Of a stretch of 64,000 bases of DNA, positions 1 through 9,985 are shown piece after piece (the first letter of the stretch is position 1; every line of letters starts with the position of its first letter). Both the position numbers and the translations under genes were made by a program. The DNA lies in the NCBI RefSeq assembly GCF_024347575.1, contig NZ_AP025503.1, positions 2,914,001-2,978,000 of the forward strand. The letters run 5' to 3'. The notes under the pieces are model-generated. The model saw only the letters and a list, made by a program, of their open reading frames with translations. It did not search any database and was not told the DNA's origin. The DNA is from Vibrio pelagius (GTDB lineage: Bacteria > Pseudomonadota > Gammaproteobacteria > Enterobacterales > Vibrionaceae).

Positions 1-54
1 GATCGTGAGTAATCTTCAAGTCGATAAGTGGGTCGCAAACCAATAATAACGTAC

Positions 55-89
55 AAAAAAGGCTGAAAAACACATTGTGCTTTCAGCCT
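55..89 (-). terminator. Intrinsic terminator of metBL
   Basis: A 9-bp inverted repeat (aggctgaaa / tttcagcct) with a 12-nt loop is followed, on the minus strand, by TTTTTTG. It lies about 55 bases after the metL stop, so it ends the metBL transcript. The flank at 1-54 shows no gene or MetJ box that I can recognise. Confidence 0.8.
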
Positions 90-144
90 TATTTATCTTA
101 GTGAATAGTATGCTATTTACGCTTTCAAACCATCGATCTGAGTT

Positions 145-2556
145 TTAGAACAAGCTCGACATTCTGTTCAAATCGGACTGAATCGCACCGGCCGTTACCT
201 CACGTCCAGCGCCAGGACCACGAATCACCAATGGATTATCTTTGTACCATTTACTCTCAATCGCAAAGATGTTGTCACATGGTAGCAAGTTAGCAAGGGC
301 GTGCTCTTTCGATAGCGCTTCAACCCCCACCGTTGCCTTGCCGTTCTTCTCAAGGCGTGCAACATAACGCAGTACTTTGTGCTGAGACTGAGCCTTCTCT
401 AAACGCTCAGCCAACTCTTCACTTAATATCGATGCTTTATCAAAGAAGTCATCGAGAGAGAGGTCCTGTAGCTCTTGAGGGACGAGAGATTCCACTTTGA
501 CGTTCTCAGGTTCAATATCCAAACCTGATTCACGCGCCAGAATAACCAACTTACGCATCACATCTGAACCATCAAGATCTGAGCGAGGATCGGGTTCTGT
601 TAAACCTTGTTGCCACGCTAAGTCCACCAACTCACTGAATGGTACTGAGCCATCAAATTGTTGGAACAGCCAAGATAGAGTGCCTGAGAAGATGCCTGAC
701 AGGGCAATGATGTCATCACCACTCTCACGCAAGTCACGCACTGTATGGTTAATTGGTAAGCCAGCTCCCACGGTCGCGTTGTACAACCAATGGCGACTGA
801 TCTTAGCGAACGCATCTTGTACCTTATGGTAATACTCACTCGATGCAGAACCTGCGACTTTGTTAGCCGAGATTAGGTGAATGCCTTGTTGAGCGATATC
901 CAAATACTTGTCAGCTAACACTTTGCTCGCCGTCACATCCAGTACCACAACTTCATCGTAACCTTGGATTGAACCTAACTTGGTTAACCACTCACCATCC
1001 TTATACTCTACCGCCTCGTCATTAAAGCGATCCACAACTGTGCGAGCATCGATACCTTGTTCGTCATACCAATAAGTTTGACTGCCTACCACCGCAACCA
1101 ACTCAAAGTTCATGCCACGGCGCTTTTCTAGCTCACTCTTTTGCTCAGCAAACAGTGATAGCCAGCTTGAGCCGATGTTTCCTTTGCCACACAAAGCAAT
1201 CGCAACACGCTTCTGAGCTTGGAACAGCTGAGAGTGAATGCCTTTTACTAAGGTTTCCGTTTCCGACTTACGAATGACAGCCACCAAGCTCAAGCGAGAT
1301 TGAGATTCTGAGATAAACTCAACCGGTACACTCTTAAGTTGTTGGTAGAAACCGTAGCAGTGGTTCGGATTCTTAGTGACACCAGCACCTACCGCAGCAA
1401 CCAGTGAGTAACCCTCTCTGAGTTTGATTTCCGCTTCAATCGCGTGGTCTTGAAGATATTCAAGCGCTCCACCCGCGATCTCTTCAGTATAAGCAAGACG
1501 CAGACAATGTTTATCCGCTTGCAGCTCGTAAGCTAGTGGCTCAAGCTGAGCACGCTTAAGTCCCTCAAGCACCTCACTCTCAAGGCGCTCAAAGTCATGG
1601 CCGTGACCAAAGGTAAGCTGAATCAGTAGTACATCGTCCAGAGAGGTGATGATCTTAGCGCCGCGACCCGATGCTAAGACGCGCTCAATCTGAGTTGAAC
1701 CCGATTCCGGTTGATAGCTGCAACGTAGGCTAAGATCCATTGCGCTCTGAGCAACAGGCTGCAGGGTTCGGCTGTGTAGCACTGGCGCTGCCAAACGTGC
1801 TAGCTCGCTTGCTTCATCAAGACGCAGCAAAGGCAGCAAACAAGCATCAGAGACCAATCTCGGGTCAGCACTATACACACCGGCCACATCACTCCAAATC
1901 GTCACGCGATCGACTTCCGCTAGTGCGCCAATCACCGTCGCTGAGTAATCCGAACCATTACGACCTAAAAGCACCGTTTCACCCGCGCTGTTTTGCGCCA
2001 TAAAGCCGGTAATCACGACACGGCAATGAGCGTGTTGCGCAAGAGACTCTTTAATCAATGCGTATGAACGAGCGCGATCCACCTCTGGCTGAGCACCCGC
2101 TTCGGCACGCAGAAAATCTCGTGCATCTTGCGCTACAGCTTGGAGATCACTCTGACATAAAAGCGCCGCTAGTAAGCGAGACGACCACACTTCACCATGA
2201 CCTAGCACAGCCGCTTTTTGTGCCTCATTTAATGGCGCGGTTAATTCACCTAAAGCCGTAAACTCTCTTTGTAGAGTTGTGGTTAACTGCTCTGCTACTT
2301 CGCCCTCTAACAGATCTGAAACCAACTCGAGTTGGAACTGACGCAGAGATTGCAGACACTCATGAGCCAAACGTCCATCTTTATCCAGCGCCTCTAAAAA
2401 TTCGATCAATCGGTTCGTGGTTTTGCCTGCCGCAGACACCACTACCAAGTCTGTTTCGCTAGAGTACTCTTTGAGAATACTGACTACACGCTGATAGCAC
2501 TCAGGGTTTGCCAAGCTGCTACCACCAAATTTATGCAATTGGCGAAAGTTAGCCAT
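145..2556 (-). CDS. metL: Bifunctional aspartokinase II / homoserine dehydrogenase II
   Basis: This cytoplasmic enzyme phosphorylates aspartate and reduces aspartate semialdehyde to homoserine, the first and third steps towards methionine. The 803-residue protein matches the roughly 810-residue length of E. coli MetL and can be followed end to end. The kinase domain starts with the KFGGSSLA motif and has GRNGSDYSAT further in. The dehydrogenase half has the GKGNIGSSW nucleotide loop near residue 460, then VTASKVLADKYL, SANKVAGS and NATVGAGLPI. Its ATG overlaps the metB stop by one base (TAATG), so the pair is translationally coupled in an operon. The MetJ operator upstream of metB presumably represses both. 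The MetL assignment rather than ThrA rests on overall similarity and on the metB neighbour. Confidence 0.96.
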   Translation of the reverse strand: MANFRQLHKFGGSSLANPECYQRVVSILKEYSSETDLVVVSAAGKTTNRLIEFLEALDKDGRLAHECLQSLRQFQLELVSDLLEGEVAEQLTTTLQREFTALGELTAPLNEAQKAAVLGHGEVWSSRLLAALLCQSDLQAVAQDARDFLRAEAGAQPEVDRARSYALIKESLAQHAHCRVVITGFMAQNSAGETVLLGRNGSDYSATVIGALAEVDRVTIWSDVAGVYSADPRLVSDACLLPLLRLDEASELARLAAPVLHSRTLQPVAQSAMDLSLRCSYQPESGSTQIERVLASGRGAKIITSLDDVLLIQLTFGHGHDFERLESEVLEGLKRAQLEPLAYELQADKHCLRLAYTEEIAGGALEYLQDHAIEAEIKLREGYSLVAAVGAGVTKNPNHCYGFYQQLKSVPVEFISESQSRLSLVAVIRKSETETLVKGIHSQLFQAQKRVAIALCGKGNIGSSWLSLFAEQKSELEKRRGMNFELVAVVGSQTYWYDEQGIDARTVVDRFNDEAVEYKDGEWLTKLGSIQGYDEVVVLDVTASKVLADKYLDIAQQGIHLISANKVAGSASSEYYHKVQDAFAKISRHWLYNATVGAGLPINHTVRDLRESGDDIIALSGIFSGTLSWLFQQFDGSVPFSELVDLAWQQGLTEPDPRSDLDGSDVMRKLVILARESGLDIEPENVKVESLVPQELQDLSLDDFFDKASILSEELAERLEKAQSQHKVLRYVARLEKNGKATVGVEALSKEHALANLLPCDNIFAIESKWYKDNPLVIRGPGAGREVTAGAIQSDLNRMSSLF

Positions 2557-3740
2557 TACTTGTTCTCCCCGTTATCGATGAACTGCTGCGCTTTAGCAAA
2601 GGCTTGTTCAAGATCCGCAATCAAGTCTTCTGCATCTTCAAGGCCGACTGAGAGTCTCAGAAGCTGATGAGAAACACCCGCTTCCGCTAAAGCTTCTTCG
2701 CCCATTGCGCGGTGTGTCATTGAAGCGGGGTGACAGATCAAGCTCTCAACACCACCCAAAGACTCTGCCAATGAAAACAGCTCTAGTTCACCAACAAAGA
2801 GCTTAAGTGCCTCGAAAGAACCAGCAAATTCAAAGCTCAGCATAGACCCAAAACCGGACTGCTGCTTCTTCGCAATCTCATGACCTGGATGCTCAGGCAG
2901 GCTCGGGTGATAAATGGTATCAACCAAAGGTTGTTTCTGTAGCGCCGTTAGAATCTCACGAGAGCTCTCTTCATGCACACGCATACGCGCACCTAGTGTG
3001 CGAATACCACGTAGCGTCATGTAGCTATCAAATGGTGTCCCCGTAGCACCAATGCAGTTCCCCCACCAAGCCAGCTCTTCAGCGTGCTCTTCGGTCTTAG
3101 TAATCACTACGCCGCCGATCACATCTGAGTGTCCATTGATGTATTTAGTCGTTGAGTGGATAACGAAGTCAGCACCCAGCTCTAGAGGCTTTTGGAACAC
3201 AGGAGTCAAGAAGGTATTATCCACCGCCACCAGCGCACCTACCTCTTTTGCCTTACGGCAGGTTTCTGCAATGTCGACGACACGCACCAGTGGGTTTGAT
3301 GGCGTTTCCAACAAGATCAATTTAGGCTTGAGTGCGATCGCAGCATCGAATGCAGCTTGATCCGATTGATCGACAAACAGCACCTTAAAGTCACCCTTTT
3401 GTGAACGAGTATTGAAAAGGCGGTAAGTACCACCGTAGCAGTCGTGTGGCGCCACAATCAGATCATCACTACCAAGGAAAGCGGAAACCCAAAGGTTCAA
3501 TGCAGAAGTACCACAGTTGGTCACAACGGCCCCCATACCAGACTCCAATTCAAACAGAGCAGTCTCCAATAAGCCACGGTTTGGGTTACCTGAGCGAGTG
3601 TAATCATACTTAGGCACTTCACCAAAAGCGGGAAAACCATAGTTAGTCGACAGATAAATAGGTGGAACAACGGCATGATGTTGAGTGTCTGACTCGATAC
3701 CAGTACGTACGGCGATGGTTGCTGGTTTCCGGCTGCTCAT
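2556..3740 (-). CDS. metB: Cystathionine gamma-synthase
   Basis: A PLP-dependent enzyme that joins an O-acylhomoserine and cysteine to make cystathionine in methionine synthesis. The 394-residue protein has the Cys/Met-metabolism PLP signature, including DNTFLTPVFQKPLELGADFV followed by the Schiff-base lysine in HSTTKYINGHSD. Length and the start (MSSRKPATIAVRTGIESD) fit the family. It is first in the metBL operon and is transcribed away from metJ, with the MetJ operator between them. A cystathionine beta- or gamma-lyase is the main alternative, but the metL/metJ neighbourhood strongly favours MetB. Confidence 0.95.
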   Translation of the reverse strand: MSSRKPATIAVRTGIESDTQHHAVVPPIYLSTNYGFPAFGEVPKYDYTRSGNPNRGLLETALFELESGMGAVVTNCGTSALNLWVSAFLGSDDLIVAPHDCYGGTYRLFNTRSQKGDFKVLFVDQSDQAAFDAAIALKPKLILLETPSNPLVRVVDIAETCRKAKEVGALVAVDNTFLTPVFQKPLELGADFVIHSTTKYINGHSDVIGGVVITKTEEHAEELAWWGNCIGATGTPFDSYMTLRGIRTLGARMRVHEESSREILTALQKQPLVDTIYHPSLPEHPGHEIAKKQQSGFGSMLSFEFAGSFEALKLFVGELELFSLAESLGGVESLICHPASMTHRAMGEEALAEAGVSHQLLRLSVGLEDAEDLIADLEQAFAKAQQFIDNGENK

Positions 3741-3842
3741 AGGTGTTTCCTTACAGGTTTTGGCGTCTGAGAATCACAGCAGCTTGTCGGGGTTTGGCGG
3801 CTGTGTTAGATATATGTGATTCACTTTACTTTCATAAGAATG

Positions 3843-3874
3843 AGACGTCAACACTTCTAGACGTCTATATGTCT
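3843..3874. promoter_or_regulatory. MetJ operator: four tandem met boxes
   Basis: Four contiguous 8-bp units lie between the divergent metB and metJ starts: AGACGTCA, ACACTTCT, AGACGTCT and ATATGTCT. The third is the exact MetJ consensus, and the 8-bp periodicity is the known spacing for cooperative binding of MetJ dimers with S-adenosylmethionine. It should repress metBL and autoregulate metJ. Confidence 0.9.
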
Positions 3875-3949
3875 TTGCTTATGGCGGTAAATCCCGCTAA
3901 AATCCCCCCTATTAAATTAATCTAACAACTAAAGTGATGAAGGTACGCA

Positions 3950-4270
3950 ATGGCCGACTGGAATGGTGAATACATAAGCCCATATGCTGAGCATGGAAAG
4001 AAAAGCGAACAAGTAAAGAAAATTACAGTTTCTATCCCTCTAAAGGTACTGAAAGTTCTAACTGACGAGCGTACCCGCCGCCAGATTAACAACCTGCGCC
4101 ATGCAACAAACAGTGAGCTACTGTGTGAAGCCTTTCTGCATGCATATACTGGTCAGCCTCTACCAACAGATGAAGACCTACGTAAAGACCGCCCAGACGA
4201 TATCCCAGCCGAAGTGAAAAAGCTGATGACAGAGATGGGTATTGAGTTCGAAGCGTTTGACGAAGAATAA
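3950..4270 (+). CDS. metJ: Methionine repressor MetJ
   Basis: A ribbon-helix-helix repressor that binds met boxes with S-adenosylmethionine as corepressor. The 106-residue protein is nearly identical to E. coli MetJ over residues 3-70, including the DNA-contacting beta strand in [15 protein letters not shown] and the segment [13 protein letters not shown]. The C-terminus is more divergent and acidic ([11 protein letters not shown]). It is monocistronic and diverges from metBL. The ATG follows a GATGAAGG-type ribosome-binding site. Its own operator lies about 75 bases upstream, which implies autorepression. Confidence 0.98.
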   Translation: MADWNGEYISPYAEHGKKSEQVKKITVSIPLKVLKVLTDERTRRQINNLRHATNSELLCEAFLHAYTGQPLPTDEDLRKDRPDDIPAEVKKLMTEMGIEFEAFDEE

Positions 4271-4356
4271 TCATAACTCAGTCACTACCTTCAACATTTG
4301 ATTCGCTTTAGCTGAGCCATATTGATTGCCGAAATCATCCAGCATGAGTTTAAGGC

Positions 4357-4391
4357 ATAAAAAAACCGACTCCAGATGAGTCGGTTTTTTA
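4357..4391. terminator. Bidirectional terminator metJ / malic enzyme
   Basis: A stem of aaaaccgactc paired with gagtcggtttt around a short cagat loop is flanked by A-runs on the left and T-runs on the right. It can end both metJ (+) and the convergent malic enzyme gene (-). Confidence 0.85.
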
Positions 4392-4450
4392 TTATTCTCT
4401 TCGCTCTACTAAATGACGATTACGCCATCCAGTCTCTATGCCATATGCTT

Positions 4451-5737
4451 CTATGCCATATAGTTTGCTGGCATCTCGATACGAGCCACACCTGAATCAA
4501 CCGCCGCCTGAGCCACAGCTTTTGCCACGCGAGGCAATAGACGTGGATCCATTGGCTTAGGAATGATGTAGCCTTTACCAAACTCAAGTGCATCAGCACC
4601 TGCTGCTTTTAGTACGTCTGCAGGTACTTCTTCTTTTGCAAGTTCACGAATCGCTTCCACTGCCGCTAGCTTCATTGCATCGTTGATTTCGCTTGCACGA
4701 ACATCAAGAGCACCACGGAAGATGAATGGGAAACACAGAACGTTGTTGACTTGGTTCGGGTAATCACTACGGCCAGTACCCATGATAAGGTCGCTACGAA
4801 CTTCGTGAGCAAGCTCAGGCTTGATTTCTGGATCTGGGTTAGAACAGGCGAATACGATCGGCTTGTCAGCCATTAGCTTCAATGATTCTGCTGGTAGCAG
4901 GTTAGGACCTGATACACCTAGGAATAGGTCTGCACCTTCAATCACATCTTCTAGAGTACGCTTGTCAGTGTTGTTCGCGAACAGTTGCTTGTATTCGTTC
5001 AGATCGTCACGACGAGTGTGAATCACACCTTTGCGGTCTAGCATGTAGATCTTCTCACGCTGCGCGCCACACTTGATCAGCAGTTCCATACATGCAACTG
5101 CCGCTGCACCTGCACCCAAACAAACAATCTTACACTCTTCCAGCTTCTTACCTTGAAGCTCAATCGCATTCAACATACCCGCAGCTGTTACGATCGCAGT
5201 ACCGTGCTGGTCATCGTGGAATACAGGAACATCACAACGCTCGATTAGACGGCGTTCAATTTCAAAACAGTCTGGTGCTTTGATGTCTTCTAGGTTGATG
5301 CCACCGAATGTATCGGCAATGTTCGCTACTGTATCTACGAACTCATCGATTGTGCGGTGTTTTACTTCAATATCGATAGAATCTAAACCTGCAAAACGCT
5401 TAAACAGTAGCGCTTTACCTTCCATTACTGGTTTAGAAGCAATAGGACCTAGGTTACCTAGGCCAAGAATCGCCGTACCGTTAGAGATAACTGCAACCAT
5501 GTTGCCTTTACCTGTGTACTTGTAAACGTTATCCACGTTCTGTGCGATTTCACGAACTGGCTCAGCCACACCTGGGCTGTAAGCAAGGGCCAGATCTTCT
5601 GCAGAATTTGCAGATTTTGTCAGTTCAACGGCAATTTTGCCAGGAATTGGGAACTCATGATAATCAAGAGCTTGCTGACGGAATTGTTCTTGAGGTGATA
5701 GTTCTTCAGATTGAGGTTGGAGAGTGTCATCAGACAT
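4451..5737 (-). CDS. NAD(P)-dependent malic enzyme, short form
   Basis: Catalyses oxidative decarboxylation of malate to pyruvate and CO2. The 428-residue protein matches the N-terminal malic-enzyme part of E. coli MaeB but has no phosphotransacetylase domain. Visible motifs are the [13 protein letters not shown] segment, the [13 protein letters not shown] region, the substrate/metal motif [10 protein letters not shown], and the dinucleotide fold in [14 protein letters not shown]. The later [10 protein letters not shown] motif fits the family. It stands alone, converging on metJ and downstream of rpmE on the same strand. The cofactor (NAD or NADP) cannot be read from the sequence. Near its stop, an 11-base direct repeat (ctatgccatat) spans the end of the gene. 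Confidence 0.9.
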   Translation of the reverse strand: MSDDTLQPQSEELSPQEQFRQQALDYHEFPIPGKIAVELTKSANSAEDLALAYSPGVAEPVREIAQNVDNVYKYTGKGNMVAVISNGTAILGLGNLGPIASKPVMEGKALLFKRFAGLDSIDIEVKHRTIDEFVDTVANIADTFGGINLEDIKAPDCFEIERRLIERCDVPVFHDDQHGTAIVTAAGMLNAIELQGKKLEECKIVCLGAGAAAVACMELLIKCGAQREKIYMLDRKGVIHTRRDDLNEYKQLFANNTDKRTLEDVIEGADLFLGVSGPNLLPAESLKLMADKPIVFACSNPDPEIKPELAHEVRSDLIMGTGRSDYPNQVNNVLCFPFIFRGALDVRASEINDAMKLAAVEAIRELAKEEVPADVLKAAGADALEFGKGYIIPKPMDPRLLPRVAKAVAQAAVDSGVARIEMPANYMA

Positions 5738-5896
5738 GGGTGTAGGTTTCCTAGAGTATTATTATTGGGGGAATCCGTTTTATATTAATGGATGTACTTC
5801 AAAGTTCCTAGGTGGTAAAGCCCCCTGTCTCACTAAAAAACGAGAATTCACTACTAATAAGACCAGTGCCCAGTTGAAATTACTAAATGCCAGATA

Positions 5897-5925
5897 ACAA
5901 AAAAGGACACCGAAGTGTCCTTTTT
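5897..5925 (-). terminator. Terminator of rpmE
   Basis: The stem aaaaggacac / gtgtcctttt with a cgaa loop and flanking A- and T-runs lies 20 bases after the rpmE stop. It is near-symmetric and could act in both directions. Confidence 0.85.
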
Positions 5926-5944
5926 CATGTCTACTAAGCGAGAA

Positions 5945-6163
5945 TTACTTCTTGCTAGATAGAGCACCGAAACGCTTGTTGAAGCGATCTACACGGCCGC
6001 CTGTATCAACGATACGTTGCTTACCAGTGTAGAATGGGTGACATTTGTCACATACGTCTAGGTGGATAGACTCTTTACCTAGAGTAGAGTTGAATTCAAA
6101 TGTGTTGCCGCAAGAGCAAGTAGCTGCTACAGCTTTGTATTCTGGGTGGATTCCAGCTTTCAT
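5945..6163 (-). CDS. rpmE: 50S ribosomal protein L31, zinc-binding type
   Basis: A component of the large ribosomal subunit at the central protuberance. The 72-residue protein carries the zinc-ligand set C16-x-C18 and C38-x-x-C41, so it is the C+ paralogue rather than the zinc-independent form made under zinc starvation. Length and the start [10 protein letters not shown] match the family. It is a single gene with its own terminator and diverges from priA. A zinc-responsive regulator gene (zntR) lies elsewhere in the window but there is no visible link between them. Confidence 0.97.
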   Translation of the reverse strand: MKAGIHPEYKAVAATCSCGNTFEFNSTLGKESIHLDVCDKCHPFYTGKQRIVDTGGRVDRFNKRFGALSSKK

Positions 6164-6485
6164 GGGATAACCTCAAGTAGGCCGTGTCGCTATACGATTC
6201 TAAGCCGCACACCACACGTAGTTTAAAAAGAAATAAAGACACCGCACCTCACGAAAACGTGATGAAGCCATACCTTTAAGGCGCAGTATAGTAATGAATC
6301 TGTTAGGTAGGATCAACCAGTTTGGATGATTTTTTCGCCACTATTGCAGGATTTCTTCTTATATTGCCTTTTTATGCTTTGCGTAGCGCCATCACCGACT
6401 TTAGCAAACAAACTGCTTCTCGAATTTAGTGCCCTTATCCTTTAGACTGGTTGCCCTGCACTCTCCAGAATTAACAAGCGAATTT
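6164..6485. other. Divergent intergenic region rpmE / priA
   Basis: These 322 bases hold the promoters of rpmE (-) and priA (+). On the minus strand a TATACT box (6285-6290) is a plausible rpmE -10, without a convincing -35. Between it and rpmE a small perfect hairpin, TCACG-AAAA-CGTGA (6249-6262), would lie in the rpmE 5' leader. Gammaproteobacterial L31 mRNAs are known to be autoregulated through leader structures, so it could belong to one, but I cannot identify such a motif by eye. No ORF is supported here. Confidence 0.35.
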
Positions 6486-8687
6486 ATGCGTCCAACAATT
6501 GCCCGAGTGGCTCTGCCAGTCCCTTTAGATAAACAGTTTGACTACAAAATCCCAGGTCATTTGTTTCCTATTATTGGTGGACGCGTCTCGGTTCCGTTTG
6601 GTCGTCAAACTCTGACTGGTATTGTCACGGCTCTGGTCAATGAGTCTGAGTTTGAATTTGACAAACTTAAGTCGATTAAGTCTCTACTCGACAATCAACC
6701 TGTATGGCCTGACTCGGTCTATTCCTTGTTAGTATGGTGCAGCCAGTTCTATCAGTATCCATTAGGCGAAACCTTTGCTAACGCCCTGCCAAGCGCATTG
6801 CGTAAAGGTAAACCCGCAGACTTCGCGACACTGGTCGAGTGGCAAATCACACCACAAGGTAAAGATCAGTTGATGCAAGGCTTTGGACGCGCAGTCAAGC
6901 AAGCCAAAGTCATGCACTTGCTTGAAAATGGCCCTATTCCACATCAAGAGTTTATTGACCAAGAGATCTCAAGCTCGGTACTCAAAACCCTGGAAGAGAA
7001 AGGCTGGATAGAGTCTCGCGAGAAAAAGCCGACCCGTTATGCATGGCCAAGCGATCTTGAAAACGACCAAGACAAACCAAAGCTTAATGAAGAGCAGGCG
7101 ATCGCGATTGCGACGGTGAATAGCCAAACCGAGTTCGGTTGTTTCCTATTAGAAGGTGTTACTGGTTCGGGCAAAACCGAAGTTTACTTAAATATGATTA
7201 AACCGGTGCTAGAACAAGGCAAACAAGCTCTGGTTCTGGTTCCAGAAATCGGTCTGACCCCGCAAACCATCAACCGCTTTAAAAAACGCTTTAACGTACC
7301 TATTGAAGTGGTGCACTCGGGGTTAAATGACTCTGAACGCCTAAACGCATGGCTATCTGCTCGAGATAAGATTGCGGGCATTGTGATTGGCACTCGTTCG
7401 GCTCTATTTACGCCGTTTGCTGACCTCGGCATCATTATTGTCGACGAAGAGCATGACGCGTCATATAAGCAACAAGACAGCCTGCGTTACCATGCGCGTG
7501 ATGTTGCTATCATGCGCGCCCACAAAGCGCAGATTCCGATTGTGCTTGGCTCTGCAACGCCTGCATTTGAAACTCTACACAATGCACAAATTGGTAAGTA
7601 TGGCCATCTAACGCTGAGCTCACGTGCAGGTGCAGCCGTTCCGACCACCAACAAGGTGCTCGATGTTAAGGGGGAGTATCTTGAGAGTGGCCTTTCAGCG
7701 CCTTTGATTGCTGAGATGCAAAAACATCTCAAATCTGGCAACCAAGTGATGCTGTTCTTAAATCGTCGTGGCTTCTCTCCAGCATTGATGTGTCATGACT
7801 GTGGCTGGACGGCAGAGTGTAAACGCTGTGACGCCTACTACACCTATCATCAATACAGTAATGAGATGCGCTGTCACCACTGTGGCTCTCAGCAACATAT
7901 TATTCATCATTGCCAAGGGTGTGGCTCAGCCAATCTGGTTACCGTAGGTGTCGGCACCGAGCAGCTCGAAACACAACTTGGTCAACTGTTCCCTGAATAC
8001 AAAACCATACGTATTGACCGTGATAGCACCCGTCGCAAGGGCAGCCTAGAGAGTGCCTTAGAGTCGATTCGCCGCGGAGAGTACCAGATTTTGATCGGCA
8101 CTCAGATGCTGGCCAAGGGGCACCACTTTCCCGATGTCACTCTAGTCGCGCTGCTCGACGTCGATGGTTCGCTATATAGCAGTGACTTTCGGGCCTCAGA
8201 ACGCCTAGCTCAACTGTTTATTCAAGTCGCAGGCCGTGCTGGACGAGCAAGTAAGCCTGGTGAAGTGATTCTGCAGACTCACCACCCAGAACATGGGTTA
8301 CTGCAGGCGTTGCTACATAAAGATTACAACCACTTTGCTCAGACTGCTCTCGCCGAGCGTAAACAGGCGATGCTGCCGCCCTATACTTTTATGACGCTAT
8401 TTCGTGCGGAAGCCAATGACCCACATCTTGTTGAAGAGTTCTTAAGGCAGGTGCGTCACACCTTAGAATCGCACCCACTGTTTGATCAGTTCTGTATGGT
8501 GCTTGGCCCTACTCCAGCGCCACTGGCTAAACGTGCAGGAAAATCTCGTTGGCAGTTGATTTTGCAAACCCAAACTCGCTCACTTATGCAGAAGTTACTC
8601 ATGAGTGCGAAACCTGCCATAAATATGTTGCCACTCGCAAAAAAGGTACGTTGGTCGCTCGACATCGAGCCACAAGATCTCAGTTAA
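6486..8687 (+). CDS. priA: Primosomal protein N', replication-restart helicase PriA
   Basis: A DEXH-box 3'-5' helicase that recognises stalled forks and reloads the replisome. Motifs in order are Walker A in GVTGSGKTEVYL, the DEEH box in IIIVDEEHDASYKQ, a GSATPAFET helicase motif, eight cysteines of two zinc sites (from CHDCGWTAECKRC to CQGCGSAN), and QVAGRAGRA. The open frame extends upstream to a GTG at 6429. I chose the ATG at 6486 because it gives 733 residues, close to E. coli PriA at 732, and starts MRPTIARVALPVPL, aligning with the family N-terminus. It diverges from rpmE and is followed by cytR, as is usual in Vibrio. Confidence 0.96.
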   Translation: MRPTIARVALPVPLDKQFDYKIPGHLFPIIGGRVSVPFGRQTLTGIVTALVNESEFEFDKLKSIKSLLDNQPVWPDSVYSLLVWCSQFYQYPLGETFANALPSALRKGKPADFATLVEWQITPQGKDQLMQGFGRAVKQAKVMHLLENGPIPHQEFIDQEISSSVLKTLEEKGWIESREKKPTRYAWPSDLENDQDKPKLNEEQAIAIATVNSQTEFGCFLLEGVTGSGKTEVYLNMIKPVLEQGKQALVLVPEIGLTPQTINRFKKRFNVPIEVVHSGLNDSERLNAWLSARDKIAGIVIGTRSALFTPFADLGIIIVDEEHDASYKQQDSLRYHARDVAIMRAHKAQIPIVLGSATPAFETLHNAQIGKYGHLTLSSRAGAAVPTTNKVLDVKGEYLESGLSAPLIAEMQKHLKSGNQVMLFLNRRGFSPALMCHDCGWTAECKRCDAYYTYHQYSNEMRCHHCGSQQHIIHHCQGCGSANLVTVGVGTEQLETQLGQLFPEYKTIRIDRDSTRRKGSLESALESIRRGEYQILIGTQMLAKGHHFPDVTLVALLDVDGSLYSSDFRASERLAQLFIQVAGRAGRASKPGEVILQTHHPEHGLLQALLHKDYNHFAQTALAERKQAMLPPYTFMTLFRAEANDPHLVEEFLRQVRHTLESHPLFDQFCMVLGPTPAPLAKRAGKSRWQLILQTQTRSLMQKLLMSAKPAINMLPLAKKVRWSLDIEPQDLS

Positions 8688-8740
8688 ACCATACTCGCTT
8701 AAAATTACTGATAAGTTTATTCACGGAAATTTCATATTTA

Positions 8741-8758
8741 TCGTGATCAGATTCACAC
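8741..8758. promoter_or_regulatory. Candidate CRP site upstream of cytR
   Basis: cGTGATCAGATTCACA resembles the CRP consensus TGTGA-N6-TCACA with one arm base changed. It lies about 165 bases before the cytR start. E. coli cytR is CRP-activated and autoregulated, which makes the site plausible. A weaker TGTGA half-site follows near 8765. Confidence 0.5.
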
Positions 8759-8921
8759 TAGTCATGTGATTTTTGTTAATCTAGCCGTAACTTTGTATTG
8801 GCTAAACACATAAAATATTGCAATAAAAAAAGTGTTAGCAACACTTTCATAATATCAATCAATTATATAATTATTCACGCCTTAGTCAGAGGCAATAAAG
8901 GAATTAGAGAGGGTTTATTTT

Positions 8922-9926
8922 ATGGCGACAATGAAGGATGTTGCCCAGTTGGCAGGTGTATCAACAGCGACAGTATCGCGAGCGCTGATGAACCCTGAAA
9001 AAGTATCGGTGACGACTCGAAAGCGAGTTGAAACAGCGGTACTCGAAGCTGGATACTCACCCAACACTTTAGCTAGAAACTTACGTCGCAACGAATCTAA
9101 AACCATCATCACCATCGTTCCTGATATCTGTGATCCCTACTTCGCTGAAATCATTCGCGGTATTGAAGACGCTGCCGTTGAAAACGACTACTTGGTGCTT
9201 CTAGGTGATAGCGGACAACAGAAAAAGCGTGAGAGCTCGTTCGTAAACTTGGTCTTCACCAAGCAAGCAGACGGTATGCTGCTACTGGGAACCGACCACC
9301 CATTTGACGTCAGCAAAGCCGAGCAGAAAAACCTGCCACCAATGGTTATGGCGTGTGAATTCGCTCCAGAGCTTGAGCTACCAACGGTACATATCGATAA
9401 CCTGACCTCGGCATTTGAAGCGGTGAACTACCTAGCTCAGCTGGGTCATAAGCGTATCGCTCAGATCTCAGGCCCGACATCAGCAACTCTCTGCCAATTC
9501 CGCCAACAAGGCTATCAACAAGCACTGCGCCGCGCAGGGGTTACCATGAACCCAGCCTACAGCACGGTCGGTGACTTTACCTTTGAAGCGGGTGCACAAG
9601 CCGTTCGCCAACTGCTTGCACTGCCAGAGCAACCAACCGCTATTTTCTGTCACAATGACGCAATGGCAATTGGTGCGATTCAAGAGGCGAAGAAACTAGG
9701 TCTGCGCGTTCCACACGATCTATCGATTGTCGGCTTCGATGATATTCAGTTTGCCCAATACTGCGATCCACCGTTGACAACGATTTCCCAACCCCGTTAC
9801 GAGATTGGACGTCAGGCGATGTTGATGATGCTTGATATGCTCAAAGGCAATGATGTTCAAGCTGGCTCTCGTCTGCTTGAAGCGAAACTGGTCGTTCGTG
9901 GGAGTACGGCACCACCGCGCATGTAA
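8922..9926 (+). CDS. cytR: LacI-family nucleoside regulator CytR
   Basis: A LacI/GalR repressor of nucleoside uptake and catabolism that acts with CRP and is relieved by cytidine in E. coli; in Vibrio it is also linked to competence. The N-terminal helix-turn-helix is MKDVAQLAGVSTATVSRALMNP, and the ligand domain contains IVPDICDPYFAEIIRGIE and APELELPTVHIDN, which match E. coli CytR closely. Length is 334 residues against 341. The ATG follows a purine-rich stretch (aattagagagg). It lies between priA and ftsN, as in enterics, and has its own terminator. Confidence 0.95.
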   Translation: MATMKDVAQLAGVSTATVSRALMNPEKVSVTTRKRVETAVLEAGYSPNTLARNLRRNESKTIITIVPDICDPYFAEIIRGIEDAAVENDYLVLLGDSGQQKKRESSFVNLVFTKQADGMLLLGTDHPFDVSKAEQKNLPPMVMACEFAPELELPTVHIDNLTSAFEAVNYLAQLGHKRIAQISGPTSATLCQFRQQGYQQALRRAGVTMNPAYSTVGDFTFEAGAQAVRQLLALPEQPTAIFCHNDAMAIGAIQEAKKLGLRVPHDLSIVGFDDIQFAQYCDPPLTTISQPRYEIGRQAMLMMLDMLKGNDVQAGSRLLEAKLVVRGSTAPPRM

Positions 9927-9951
9927 TCCATGAAAATAGACTCATAAATCT

Positions 9952-9985
9952 GCGGCACATTTTGATGTGCCGCTTCCATTTCTGC
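9952..9985 (+). terminator. Terminator of cytR
   Basis: A perfect 9-bp stem GCGGCACAT / ATGTGCCGC with a tttg loop is followed by a pyrimidine-rich ttccatttct tract. It ends cytR, and its position excludes a ftsN start at 9967, which would lie inside the hairpin. Confidence 0.75.

Noticed and set aside
4436..4461. Short direct repeat ctatgccatat at the end of the malic enzyme gene, possible insertion scar
   Set aside because: Only 11 bases, two copies; it lies within and just after the stop codon, and no mobile element or duplication of function is associated. Likely a small slippage event.
6429..6485. Longer GTG-started N-terminus for PriA
   Set aside because: The extension is unconserved and the ATG at 6486 gives the family start and length.
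8798..8998. 66-residue plus-strand ORF overlapping the cytR start
   Set aside because: It lies in AT-rich upstream sequence, has no recognisable homology or ribosome-binding site and overlaps cytR in another frame.
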